Positions 1-11,040 of a stretch of DNA of 64,000 bases are shown one piece after another. The stretch spans positions 104,267,501 through 104,331,500 of the forward strand of contig CM042021.1 in NCBI GenBank assembly GCA_023525975.1, given 5' to 3'. The notes under the pieces are model-generated. The model saw only the letters and a list, made by a program, of their open reading frames with translations. It was not told where the DNA came from and searched no databases. The stretch's first letter is position 1. Every line of letters starts with the position of its first letter. The translations under genes were made by a program, and so were the position numbers. Source of the DNA: Smallanthus sonchifolius. Taxonomy: Eukaryota; Streptophyta; Magnoliopsida; Asterales; Asteraceae.

Positions 1-129
1 CATATACGGGTTCCCATGCTAATTCTCCTTATATAACCATCACAGGTTCAACTAAATTCCCGACTCACCCCGACTAACTCATAACATGACACACTCAGAT
101 CATCACAACTCTTGTTCACCCATCCTAAG
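1..129. other. Edge sequence, nothing recognised
   Basis: No ORF, repeat or structure that I can name. It ends at a TG dinucleotide that looks like the edge of the neighbouring LTR. Confidence 0.4.
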
Positions 130-1490
130 TGTAGCACCCCGACCCGGAGTGGCCGACGTGTCACTTTTACAGAGTCAGGTCAAAAACATAATTCCATAAA
201 TTCTTATTCATTATAAGGTTTTACAACTTAATATGAAATACAAAGTCTAATACATTAGTTTATTTGCACAAGGTCTTTTCCTACTCTCGAACACTCTTTC
301 ATGACCCGTCCCAGATTGTCTTGATAACCTGACGTACAAGAAGGAAAACACAAAAAAGGTACGCCTGATCAAAAGTAATTTTGCCCAGTGAGCGGATAGA
401 GGGTATAAAATGACATGTTTTGTTTGAGTAGAAAGCTAAAACACTTTTCAAGAAAAACGTTCTTAATATTTCAAAATCAATATATAAATATAGATTTTAC
501 ACGAAGTCCACATGGTTCATTTAATTAACATGGGTAACGCAGGGTAGTTAGCCCATACGTCCATATGGAAACAGGTACGAGGGCAAATCACACAACCAAT
601 TCCCCTTGTAACATATTCATTTAACTTATTCCTAGGATCGATCCATACGTCTCTGTATTTGTACATAATGTACCATGTTGCTCTTTTAGCTTATAAGTTT
701 GAGACGTCGTGATCTCAACATACCGTCACGGTTAGTACTACACCATTCTATGCCACAACGATGTATCTGGGGTCAGCTTCCCAGGTAGTAACAGACTTGG
801 GTATCATCATAACTTGTAAACTTGAGAGTATTTAAAACTTGTAACTTTTACATATTTAAAACTTGTGAGCTTAGAAAAGTAGTAACTTGTAAACATGTAA
901 GTTTGTAAACTTGTAATTCGTAAACTTGTAAACTCGTAAGCATGCAATCCCGAAAAAAATGAAAACTCGTAAACTCATAAACAAGTAACTCACAAACATG
1001 TAAACTCGTATATAAATAACATATTTCATAAACCATTTTCAAAAAACGGATGTAAAACATTTTAATTTCAAGATACTTTTAATATTCAAAAACATGCATT
1101 CGTGACACAAACTTGATATAAAATAAGGAATTAGATGCCCAAAGGTCAAATATAATGTATCATAAGAAAGGGTTCAGACTATCCGTACCTTAAGTGATGA
1201 TGGTAAAATTGAGATAAACAGATTACGTTTAGACGATCACGAAGTCCTAAATTGTCGACTTGTTCACGAGCGTTTGTAATACTCTATAAATAAGTTGTAT
1301 ATGCTTAGAACTATAAATTTATATTATTTATTGGATTTCATTTGCACAATAATATTACATGATTTAAAATAATTATCTTACTAGTTAGATAGGAAGAAGG
1401 TTCTAAAATTTATGTTATTCTTAAAGATAAACTATTTTATCAAAACCTTTGTATCTAAATTTTATTGTGTTAATATATATATATATATAT

Positions 1491-1915
1491 AGGGAATGTA
1501 TAGGATGAAAACCTCTCAAGTTGTGAAAATATTAAAAACTCTCTAAAAATGGGTTTTTACAAGTTTTTTTTTTGGGAAAAGTTTTTATATGTAATTTCAA
1601 AACTTTTTATAAAAAAAAATCAAAAAAGCGCCCACCAGATGTTTTTATAATTTTTTTTTTAAATTATGCCCAACTGTTTTACATATTTAACATGTTGTGT
1701 TACTTAAGTAACACGATTTTTTACACAAAAAACGGATATTTTTGTCCATTTTTTTATAAAAATTGGCTTGACGTTTTTTTATTTTTGAAGAAAATCTTAT
1801 AAAAGTTGGTTAGAATGATTTTTAATTTTTTTTTAAACATTTAAAAACACGTTTTTTAGAGAGTTTTTAAATGTTTTAACAACTCAAGTGAGTTTTTAAA
1901 ATATCTATCCTCTCT
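1491..1915. mobile_element. AT-rich foldback MITE in a TA microsatellite
   Basis: The first ~60 bases (starting GGGAATGTATAGGATG) and the last ~60 bases (ending in CTATCCTCTCTCTA) are imperfect reverse complements; both contain the block AAAAACTCTCTAAAAA or its complement. The element sits inside a (TA)n run, so a TA target duplication cannot be read. The core is T-rich and non-coding. Confidence 0.55.
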
Positions 1916-2154
1916 CTATATATATATATATATATATATTTAAATGTTAACTTTATCCTATAAGTATTATAATAAATAAATATTCAAAGTTATATATAAA
2001 ATTTACTTTAATATAACAAAAATTTGTAATTTTCGTAAAATATAAGTGATATCATTTTATGAAATGAAATTTATAAAAAAAATATTAGTTTAAATCATGT
2101 TTGGTTAAATGTAAAAATTTAACTTATCTTAATCTAACAATTTGATGAGGGATT

Positions 2155-2245
2155 TAAAAAAAATAATACTCGGTCACACTAAGGTTTTGAACCTGTGACC
2201 TTAATTTTCATAACACGTGTGTCTAACAAGCTGAACTAGCCATGA
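2155..2245 (-). repeat. tRNA-related SINE remnant
   Basis: On the minus strand there is a B-box-like GGTTCAAAACC preceded by an A-box-like TGGCTAGTTCAGC. The pattern is that of a decayed tRNA-derived SINE head; no tail or target duplication is clear. Confidence 0.3.
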
Positions 2246-2801
2246 AGTTGTTTATCAATTCGAAAATAGGCTATTTAAAATACTCACTTGTTAGTCATCT
2301 TCTTCAACGCCAATTGCCGGAAAACAAAGCTTTCGCCGGAAAAATCGTATTTGGCTATATATATATATATATATATATATATGGGTATTTAAACGTCAAA
2401 GTATGAAAAAGTGTTTCTAACCAGATTAAAAGATGAATATTGTGAGTGTTGGTTTGCTATTTTGGTTCGTTTTTAGCTCGCCGGAATTTAATATTTTGAG
2501 TATTTAAGGTGAAGAGCGAGGGATTTTCTTGAAGAAATGAGACGGTGAGAAAATGAGAACTTGAACTCGACTTTTATAAGTCGGTTTTTTTTCGTGTGAA
2601 GCAGACACGTGTTCGCCGGAGTTAATGGTGAGGTTGATTCACGGTAAACGTGGCATTTTAACGTGGTGAATATTAGGCTAATCAGAGTAAAATTGTTGAC
2701 ACGTATAAGATTTGATATCGTGATCAATATTCGAGATTTTATCAAAGATTTAAAATAGGAAGATTATCTGGTAAATTTCTTTACGTGTATATATATTATT
2801 A

Positions 2802-3392
2802 GGGAACGGTTTCACTAAAAAGTGATTTTTTGTTAAAAAATACTAAGAAATGGGTCAAACAAACTCCGATTGAGCTCATTCCAACGGCATTGGAACCGTC
2901 TCATCGAACCTTAACCCGGACTCAAAAACCTAAACCCCTCTCCACCCGCACCCCCAAAAACCTAAACCCCCCTCCAACCCTACTCCGAAAAGCCTAAAAC
3001 CCCCACCCCCAAAAACCTAAACCCCAAACCCCTACCGCCCAAAAACCTAAACCCCCAACCCCTCCCGCCCAAAAACCTAAACCCACCCTCACCCACCCCT
3101 AAAAACCTAACCCCCACCCCCACAAAAAAAAAAACCTAAATCATAAAATCTAAACCCTAAAAGCTAAACCCTAAGGTTAAACCATAAGGATAAAATCATA
3201 AAATTTAAACGTAAAATCTAAACCTTAAAAGCTAAACCCTAAAAGCTAAGATGGTAGAGTTCGACGAGACGGTTACAACCCCGCTGAAATTTGCTCAATC
3301 GGAATTCGTTTGATATCGTTTTTTAAGATTTTTGTCATTTCTTAGATTTGTTTAGCGAAAAACTACTTCTTATTTGATACTTCCCCTATATC
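2802..3392. mobile_element. Foldback element with telomere-like core
   Basis: Two ~110-base arms are inverted copies of each other. The left arm contains CTAAGAAATGGGTCAAAC and CCGATTGAGC then CCGTCTCATCGAAC; the right arm carries the complements of all three in the right order. Between the arms (about 2920-3245) is a degenerate tandem array around CCTAAACCCC, close to the plant telomere unit CCCTAAA. The long arms suggest a Mutator-like foldback transposon; no clean 9-base duplication is visible. Confidence 0.55.
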
Positions 3393-4943
3393 ATTATATA
3401 TATTTATAAGTTTAAATAAGTTCTCTGATCTTTAATAAAGACTACATTCAAATCCTTTCACTTTTATTTAAATTATATTAACATACATATATTAATATTT
3501 GATTGTAAAAAGAACCCAAAAAATTCTTAAAAGTTTAAAACAAATACATTCATTTATAGAGTTATATTTATAGAACAAAATTATTATTATTATTTTATAA
3601 ATATAAAAATTCAGGTTATCACACTAAGAATCCCATAACAACCCTTAGCTTCATTATTACATAATGGTCGCATAAAACACTTCAGGTTTAAATCATAACT
3701 CGTAATACGTTCATTTAATAAAACATGCAAGTATCTAGGATAGCCCCAAAACAGTAAAACGTTTAAAAGAGGGGATTAGAAACTCACCGGTTGAGAGGCA
3801 ATTCCAATTCCTTGCTTCGCAACCCGCCCGTTCCCGCTCGAAACACAAACCTTTCAGCGTATGATCCCTGATCAGAATCCGTTCAATCCGTACATCGAAT
3901 AACATATACATAATATAAAATCCCGACATTCGTCTCATCATATCAACGCCCTTTCACTACGAGACTCTCGTCTCGAGAATTATACGTAAAATAATACTCG
4001 ACCCGAATAGGCCCTGTATACCCGAGCTCGGGTTTACATGCATACACATGCAAGCACCATGCAAACCCTAGCAACGCACGTGATGCCATGCAAACTCCAA
4101 ACTTCAAAACTCGTAGCCAGTTTTCCTTCCTTGCATGCATACCATGCACACGTGGAGCCCTAGCCGCTGCCATTCTGGTTTCCCCGTAGAGTACCACCAC
4201 GCCGCTAGTCACCATTGTTGCTATCATCTCCCTCTTCGTGCACCCCTAGCCAAGTACCACCCGGTACCACCACCATGCCACTTCGTCTCCCTCACCATGA
4301 AGCCCTAATAGCTAACATCACCACAACCCACGTCATCGTGCTTTGTCCGTGCCAAGCCATATGCCGGAAGAAACATCCTCATCGTCCTCATCGGTTATCG
4401 CTGTAGAACGCCACCTTGGCAGCGGACACCTGCCACCACCTCTCCACTATTGTCCCGGGCCACCGTTACCTCCGGGAACCACACCCCAGGCCACCGCTGC
4501 CTCCGGGTTCCGTCGGCTTACCGCCTTCACCACCACTATCGGTTACCATGCATGCCTTCACCTTCGTCTTCATCGTCCCCTCCAATCACCCTATCCCAAA
4601 CCAAAAACCCTAGTCGAGTTCTTTGCAAAAAAAATATAAATAATTCTACAAACAAAGAAGAATTACCATTGCGATGTATGAAGGCTCCCTCGTGTCACCA
4701 CCGTCGGACCACCCATCTCCGATCCTCTCTCTTTCCCGCTCACTATGCTGTCGTCGCAAGCTTCCTAGGCCGAATGGCCTAGGGTTTATGTAAAGGTGAT
4801 ATTTAAACCTCCTCGGTTTACATCCGGGTCCCCGAGCTTTCCTTTTTGCGCGTAAAGATTCCAAACCGCCCTTAAATCGGCTAACCGGGTCTTTCTAATT
4901 CCAAGAATAGGGTTTTACGTGACACTCCTTAAAATCCATGTTA

Positions 4944-5039
4944 GTTAATTCACGTAACACAGGGATGTTACAATTTACACACTCATTGAACCGACCCGTT
5001 AATTCACGTAACACTGGGATGTTACAATTTACACACTCA
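4944..5039. repeat. 54-base tandem duplication at an LTR edge
   Basis: The block starting GTTAATTCACGTAACAC and running through GGGATGTTACAATTTACACACTCA occurs at 4944 and again at 4998, a 54-base period. It repeats the outer edge of the left LTR plus its flank. Confidence 0.6.
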
Positions 5040-6115
5040 GCAGACTACCTTCAAGTATAACCACCAGCCACACTAGGTACTTTCTCGGATGATCATTGTT
5101 TTACTTTAATTACAACCTTTCGCACATGCGATTTAGGTCTTACGTGACTCTAACAACCGAGCCATAGTCCTAGCCCCGTTATAGCGTTTCATCAGTAACA
5201 CGTACATGATCATACGTGACTCTATGGTTTGAATGTTATATAGTAAATCACCATGTGCCGCCAATGGTTGTATTAGTTCATTCGAGTTAGACCATAAATC
5301 AAAACAGTTTATGGTTTTAAAACCATTTTATAAAAATACACGTATTCACCTCGGAACAGGTTGGACTTAGAGAGTCTCTAATGTGACGGCTCTAGTGGGC
5401 AGCGTTTCCACTTAGTTCCTCTAGCCTTGGTTTCTTCAAATGGGAGTTTCCTAGCTTCTCAGGATTCTCTTAACTGAACCGGAAACTATGGAACTTAAAC
5501 GTACAAGCGGGATTGTATAAGAGAGTGTGGAAATGGAAATTTTTGTTCTGGAAATGAGTTGTGATATTGGAAAATGAATGGAGTCGCATTTCTAATTATA
5601 GGCAAATTTGGTAGGCGTAACGGACCATTATGGTAGGTAACGGTCCGCCACCACGAGGTCATAACGGACCGTTATGCCTGGTGACGATCCGTCATCAGAT
5701 TAGGGTTTGTGAGTCAGGTGACACATGTCAGCATCTGGTGACCTTGCGGTGTGACGGACCATTAGAGGGGGTAACGGTCCGTTATGGATATCCACGCGTC
5801 AGATCCGAACAGTTAGTCATCCGACACATGTCACTCTCCGGTGATTTTGCGGCGTAACGGACCGTTACCGTGGGTGATGGTCCGTCATAGAGTTTCCACG
5901 CGTCAGAATACTCCCATTAGTCACCGGACACGTGGCATGCCATCATTCCGCCCTTACGACACTCGTAACGGACCGTTACGGGCCATGACGGTTTATTACC
6001 GTCCAAAAATTTGTATTCTTGCTTTTTGTTCCTTGATCTTTTATATATTTACAATTTTACTCCTTCGGGTTTTATTTGTGATAAATTTGGAATGAAAATT
6101 TTTAGGAATGTTACA
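5027..6115 (-). mobile_element. 3' LTR part of the minus-strand Ty3/gypsy element
   Basis: On the minus strand the LTR begins TGTAACATTCC at 6115, directly after a purine-rich tract (AAAAGGTGGGGAGGA). Its body matches, in inverse orientation, the solo LTR at 52632-53992: shared blocks include ATGAACTAATACAACCATTGG, cut here to ATGAACTAATACAACC, then GGTGATTTACTATATA and CCTAGTGTGGCTGGTGGTTA. It is interrupted on its left near 5027, where the other LTR edge starts. A TATA-like element lies at about 5592-5600 on the minus strand. Confidence 0.7.
5616..6000. repeat. ~104-base tandem array of paired palindromes inside an LTR
   Basis: Units begin GACACATGTC or GACACGTGG at 5720, 5823 and 5927, giving periods of 103 and 104. 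Each unit carries short palindromes such as TAACGGACCGTTA and TAACGGTCCGTTA separated by about 10-20 bases. In the minus-strand sense the array lies just upstream of the TATA-like element of this LTR. Confidence 0.75.
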
Positions 6116-7557
6116 TCCTCCCCACCTTTTGAAAAATCTCGTCACCGAGATTACTAGAATAGGTGTGGATATTTTTTCTTCATTTCTGATTCCAATTCCC
6201 AAGTATATTCTGGACCGCGCCTGGAATTCCACTTGACTTTACTAGTGTTAATCTTTTCTTTTTCAGTTTCTTTATCTCATGGTCCTCAATTTGTAGTGGC
6301 TGATCTTCATATTTTAGTTTTTCGTTTACCTAGCTATCTTGCAAAGGCATTACCAGGGATTAATCAGCTAGATATTAGCGTAGATTAGATACATGGAAAA
6401 CATCATGTATTCCACGCCTCACTTCTGGTAATTCTAATTAATATGCCACTTGTATAATTTGTTTTATGATTTTGAAGGGTGCAACGAAGCGAGGACTTAG
6501 TTTCCCCTTCTTTCCGAATCGAACGATACCTTTCCAAGGTGATACTTTTAATAATACTTTGTCTCCAATATTAAATTCTAGTGGCTTTCTTCTTTTATCA
6601 GCATAACTCTTTTGTCTATCACGGGCTGCTTTTAATCCTTCTTGTATCTGAGCTACTCTGTCAGTAGTTTCCTGTACTAATTCAGGACCTGAAAATTGAC
6701 TTAATCCTACGTCGGACCAGCATACAGGAGTTCGACACTTCCTTCCGTACAACGCTTCGAAAGGTGCCACTTGTGTGATAACTATTATTGTATGAAAATT
6801 CCATTAGGGGTAGATGATCATCCCAACTACCACCTAAGTCTATCACACATGCCCGAAGCATATCTTCCACGGTCTAAATTGTTCATTCGCTCTGTCCGTC
6901 CGTGTACGATTGATAGACAGTGCTTAGTTCAAACAAGTTCCCATGGATTTTTAAAAACTTTGCTAGAATCGAGATGTGAAGTGACTATCTATCTGACACA
7001 ATGGATAATGGCACACCGTGTAGAGTTACGATCTCATCTACATATAGCCGAGCCAATTTATCCATACTGGAGGTTTCATTCATGGGTAGAAAATGAGCAG
7101 ATTTAGTTAATCCGTCAATGAGAGCCCAGATAGTATCGTTTCCAGGCTGGTTCAAGGAAGCTTAGTAATGAAATCCATAGTTATCATTTCCCATTTCCGG
7201 ACCGACAATTCTAGTTGTTCCAATAAACCAGTAGGTTTCTGGTGTTATGCTTTTACTTGGGCGCAAGCAAGGAATTTTGCAACATATATGGCAATATCCT
7301 TCTTCATGCCAATCCACCAATAATTATCCTTCAGATTTTTATACATCTTGTCACATCCTTGGGCATCGTATATTTTGACTTATGTGCTTCGTCGAGTATT
7401 CTTTCTCGAATATCTTCGGTGATCAGAATCTAGATTCTTTGCTCATACGGAGTATTTCATCATCTCCTTTGATTAACTGTTCAAGCATGCCCTTCAATCC
7501 TTCTTTTTCTATATTTTCTTCAGTTTGAGCTAAACATTGGGCATCTTTTAATTGAGA
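6116..7557 (-). pseudogene. Ty3/gypsy integrase and chromodomain remnant
   Basis: This is the 3' end of a minus-strand pol gene. Around 6438-6770 the minus strand encodes the integrase C-terminal region, with MAPFEALYGRKCRTP, SYADKRRKPLEF and LLKVSPWKGIVRFGKKGKLSPRF. Around 6130-6235 it encodes a chromodomain-like tail (RRGPEYTWELE, KYPHLF) ending in a stop, then polypurine tract and LTR. Further upstream (6771-7557) the integrase core is broken by frameshifts; MEDMLRACVIDLGG is visible at 6830-6870. The tail assigns it to the chromovirus, probably Tekay, clade. It continues at 10182 on the far side of the nested element. Confidence 0.8.
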
Positions 7558-8058
7558 TGCAAGTCCCGGGAGCCTCGTTGCGCAGCGAAAAATACATAGA
7601 TCTGTTCAATGATTTGTGAGGGAACAAAGAAACATGACAGAGAAAACGACAAACATAAAGACAAGAGAATCAACACATTAACGAAATGTAATCCATAACA
7701 AACTAGTCATCCCGTCATTACAGATTATGTACCGAAGGAGTACACATCTCTCGTTTACGCTCACGGTTCACGGGGGCCGGGAGAGCTAATCCCGGCCAGA
7801 ACCTCTCTCACATTTTCCCTTGTTCCCCACTACAAATGAAGACAACACTTCTATTTATAGGGGCAGGACTTGGTCTTGCGTACTTGGCTAAGTACGTAGG
7901 GCAAAAGCCATGCATACTTAGCTAAGTACGCAGGATACGCAGGAACATTATTCTGCGTACTGGCTGAGTACACCGATACAAAGAATTTTATCTATAGTTA
8001 CCAAATTCTATCTATCACTAACATTGATAATCATCAGTTTACAAAGAATGTCCTAACA
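7558..8058 (-). repeat. 3' LTR of the non-autonomous element
   Basis: Begins TGCAAGTCCCGGGAGCC, matching TGTAGGTCCTGGGGGCC at 9606. A TATA box (minus CCTATAAATAG) lies near 7850-7862, and palindromes such as GCGTACTTGGCTAAGTACG lie just upstream of it in the element's sense (7873-7985). The last ~55 bases (8004-8058, ending GTCCTAACA) are absent from the other LTR, so the true inner edge may be near 8003 with a local deletion. Confidence 0.75.
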
Positions 8059-8266
8059 GACTCTAAACTAATGACATCACGTGTCTTCTGGCGAGACTTG
8101 ATCTTCTGGTATTCCACTTGTGATCTTCCGATCTTCAATTTTCAATCTGCAGTCTTCAGTTACCGAGTAATCGTCAAGCACACCGACTCCCCTTTAACTG
8201 ATGCTTGCATTGTAGATCAAATCAAGTGCTTCAATAGGAACCAACTAATCCAACACACATTGTAGT

Positions 8267-8449
8267 TCATCCTAGCTTCCTCCAATATGACTTAGACTTC
8301 CTCCAAATCAACTGGCATATGATAGAGAGTTTGAATTTCCAATAACCTGCATCAAACCAATCAGCTCCCATAGGAATTCCAGTAAGATAAACTTTAGTCT
8401 TCAAACCAGATGTGTCCAACTCTATCAGATATTCATTCCTGGTTAACAT
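8267..8449 (-). CDS. Small ORF shared by two family members, function unknown
   Basis: A 60-residue reading frame in the interior of the non-autonomous element. I do not recognise it. It contains KTKVYLTGIPMGADWFD and YWKFKLSIICQLIW. The copy at about 36130-36300 on the plus strand encodes nearly the same protein (ELDTYGVKTKVYLTGIP, then a stop in place of the first Trp), with a few amino-acid replacements. It might be the remnant of a longer gag-like gene: the frame has no convincing start context and runs into stops on both sides. The reading that it was once coding rests only on this two-copy comparison. Confidence 0.35.
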   Translation of the reverse strand: MLTRNEYLIELDTSGLKTKVYLTGIPMGADWFDAGYWKFKLSIICQLIWRKSKSYWRKLG

Positions 8450-9591
8450 CTCCTAATCTGTTTACATTCACCACGGTGAAGTTCCATAACTACGTTGTCT
8501 ATCTGGATTTCGCCTAGATCCCAAATGAGAAATCCAACCATAATTAAATCCCATCAAATCTTGAACACATGCTTGACCAATGAGCACAAAAGGAAAAAAA
8601 TATAGTTTACAAAGAAATCTCAGGAAAGAATCTCAGTTGAAATTTTTATCCCCCTCATTTCTCTGTAAACTATGACCAGATTCATCACCGCTTCACCCGA
8701 TTTTTCAAAAACCACAACTAGTCAAATCTAGGATTTTATTTCTTTGCAAAGAACAAATAGCAAAACTATGGGTTCAAATTGTTATAGCATTCATCCCCTA
8801 TTAAAGAAGTATCTCAGATACTTGTAGCCCACATTTTCAGGTTTGAATATGCAAACAATATGATTCAAAGACCCAAAGCAACACATCTTCACAAATAAAC
8901 CGAGACCTTTAGTCGATGACGACCCAGTTGCTCAAAATTGATTCAGCATTCATTCCATATTAAAGAAGTATCTCGGATACTCATAGCCCACATTTTCATG
9001 TTTGAATACCTAGGAAAAATCACAATTGGTATCATCCTACAAAAATCTCGACCTTGTTTCGCCATGCTACCTTATATACAAATTTCAGTCCCGAAAAACC
9101 AAAATCACTATCTTTTAAAAAATGGCTCGAAACAAGCATACAAATGATCTCTAAAAAATTTTCAGGTTTTTTATTTTTTATCTATCCAGAGACTAGTTGA
9201 CGAGCAAATACGCATGTTCAATAGTTCTTGCGTACTTAGTAAGTACGCAGATAGAATGTTCATGCGTATTTGATAAGTTCGCACATCAGTGAGTCATGCG
9301 TATTTGTAAGTACGCAGGGTCTGTTCAATCCTACGTATTTATCTCGCAGTACTCCAACGCACATGTCTGATTTTGAGGAAAATTTCAGAAACTGTTGGAT
9401 TTATGAAATTGATGTTTCCAAAGGCTTAAAAATCATATTCTAACAAACTAGTAGCCTTCAAAACATCAAATGAAGTGATAACGAAGACGAATTTTAGGAT
9501 TTTGTTCTGAGAAAGTAGTGACTTTCATAAGTACGCAGAAACTTCAAAAAGCTAAACCTCAAATCTGGAACACAAATCAACGAACACCGAT

Positions 9592-9603
9592 GCTCTGATA
9601 CCA
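9592..9603 (-). promoter_or_regulatory. Primer-binding site, initiator tRNA-Met type
   Basis: Minus strand TGGTATCAGAGC, two bases inside the LTR end. This fixes the transcriptional direction of the element. Confidence 0.85.
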
Positions 9604-9605
9604 AT

Positions 9606-10176
9606 TGTAGGTCCTGGGGGCCTCGGTGGAGCGTAGCGGAAGATAGAAAAACATTTGTAGGCAGATCAGTTCGTGATTTGTGGGGGAACCAAGGCAGAAA
9701 CGACAATGACCAAGATAGATAAACAATAAGAACAAAAACAAGAGAATCAACAGAAACGAAACACAATCCATAACAATGTTGTCATTACAGATTACATATT
9801 GAAGGAGTATACATCTCTCATTTAAGCTCACGGTCAAGGGGCCGGGAGAGCTCTTCCCGGCCAGACCTCTCTCATTTCTCACATTGTGTTCCTTTTTTTA
9901 CAAATGAGGCCAACACCTCTATTTATAGGGGCAGGAACAAACCCTTCCTGCGTACTTGTCTAAGTACGCACGAGCATTGGTCATGCGTACTTGTTAAGTA
10001 CTCAAGGCAAAAGCCTTGCTTATTTCTAAGTACGCAAGGCAAAAAGCCTTGCGTACTTACTAAGTACGCAGGACCAACTGGTGAACTTGCTAAGTACGCA
10101 GGAACATTTTTCTGCGTACTAGCTGAGTACACCGATACATAGAATTTTATCTATAGTTACCAAAAATGCTTCTACA
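9606..10176 (-). repeat. 5' LTR of the non-autonomous element
   Basis: Runs from TGTAGGTCCTGGG to GCTTCTACA on the plus strand. On the minus strand the TATA box CCTATAAATAG is at about 9918-9930. Upstream of it (9943-10130) lie five or more copies of a palindrome of the type TGCGTACTTACTAAGTACGC. Confidence 0.85.
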
Positions 10177-10181
10177 TGAGA

Positions 10182-11040
10182 TATAAGATCAATACGAAGG
10201 TCAAGTCTGAGAGCACAAACTCGTTTAGGTTTCTATCTTTCTTTTCTGCTTAAGGCATCTGCAACAACATTTGCCTTACCTTCGTGATAGCAGATTTCAT
10301 AATCATAATCACTCAAGACTTCTAACCATCGTCTTTCTCTCATATTCAATTCTTTCTAACCAAAGATGTATTTTAAACTATTATGTCCAGTATAAACTGT
10401 AAACTTGACTCCGTAAAGATAGGGCCTCCATAATTTCAAGGTGAAAATTATGGCACCTAACTCTAGATCATGAGTCGTATAATTCGTTTCATGAGTCTTT
10501 AACTAACGAGATGCATAAGCAATGATTTTGTTTCTTTGCATTAACGCAACCTAGACCGTTGTGTGAAGCATCAAAATATACTACAAAGTCATCATCACCA
10601 TCTGGCAAAGCTAGTACGGCTGTATGTGTTAGTTTCTGTTTTAGGATTTGAAAAGCTTCATCTTGTTTAGGTCCCCACTCATCCTTTTTTACAATTTCTC
10701 TTTCCTCAGAAGTTCTAATACTGTTATGAGATTACTTCCATGTTCATCCGCAGATTTAGAATAAATAAGAATGTCGTCAATGAAAACGATTACAAATTTA
10801 TCTAAATATGGTTTATAGATACAATTCATCATATCCACAAATACGGCTGGAGCATTAGTGAGTCCAAATGGTATAACCGTGAACTCAGAATGTCTATATC
10901 TGGTTTTGAAGGCTGCCTGAGGAATATCTTCCTCTTGAACCTTCAATTGATGGTATCCAGAACGAAGATCTATTTTTGAAAAATGGCACGAGCCTTGAAT
11001 TTGATCAAATAGATCATCGATTCTTGGGAGCAGGTTGATA
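10182..11040 (-). pseudogene. Ty3/gypsy reverse transcriptase and RNase H remnant
   Basis: Continuation of the minus-strand pol gene. The minus strand of 10689-11000 encodes reverse transcriptase with IPFGLTNAPAVFVDMMN and the catalytic block FIDDILIYSKS. The stretch 10200-10500 encodes RNase H, ending with KANVVADALSRK near 10250. Frameshifts and stops break it throughout. It is cut at 11040 by the Athila-type LTR, so its protease and gag parts are missing from this window. Confidence 0.8.

Larger units (their letters stand above)
130..4972 (-). mobile_element. Probable gypsy-type LTR (minus), enlarged by nested elements
   Basis: The plus-strand left end reads TGTAGCACCCCGACC and the right end GGGATGTTACA. 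Read on the minus strand this gives an LTR running from TGTAACATCCC to GGGGTGCTACA, the same end pattern as the other chromovirus LTRs here (TGTAACAT...GTGTGACA). At 4.8 kb it is long even for this lineage, and two foldback elements inside (1491-1915, 2802-3392) account for about 1 kb. I see no coding domain; ORFs of 60-110 codons at 3735-4864 lack any recognisable motif. No matching target-site duplication is visible, so it may be a composite of two LTR fragments. Confidence 0.4.
7558..10176 (-). mobile_element. Non-autonomous LTR retrotransposon, minus, complete with TSD
   Basis: Two LTR copies flank a 1.5-kb interior that has no recognisable gag or pol. The 5-base sequence TGAGA occurs at 7553-7557 and at 10177-10181, immediately outside the two ends: a target-site duplication. 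The primer-binding site complementary to initiator tRNA-Met lies inside the right LTR (9592-9603), so the element reads right to left. It interrupts the gypsy pol gene between RNase H and integrase. A second, rearranged family member is at 34625-36690. Confidence 0.85.

Noticed and set aside
2920..3245. Possible true interstitial telomere
   Set aside because: Units are irregular (extra C, A runs) and enclosed by inverted arms; a foldback core explains them better.
4215..4864. Overlapping Pro/His-rich and minus frames
   Set aside because: CCA/CAC-rich LTR sequence is open in several frames at once; no domain or conserved start.
7873..10130. Regular palindromic repeats as a CRISPR array
   Set aside because: Eukaryotic LTR context, irregular spacing, no cas genes; the repeats lie within the LTRs.
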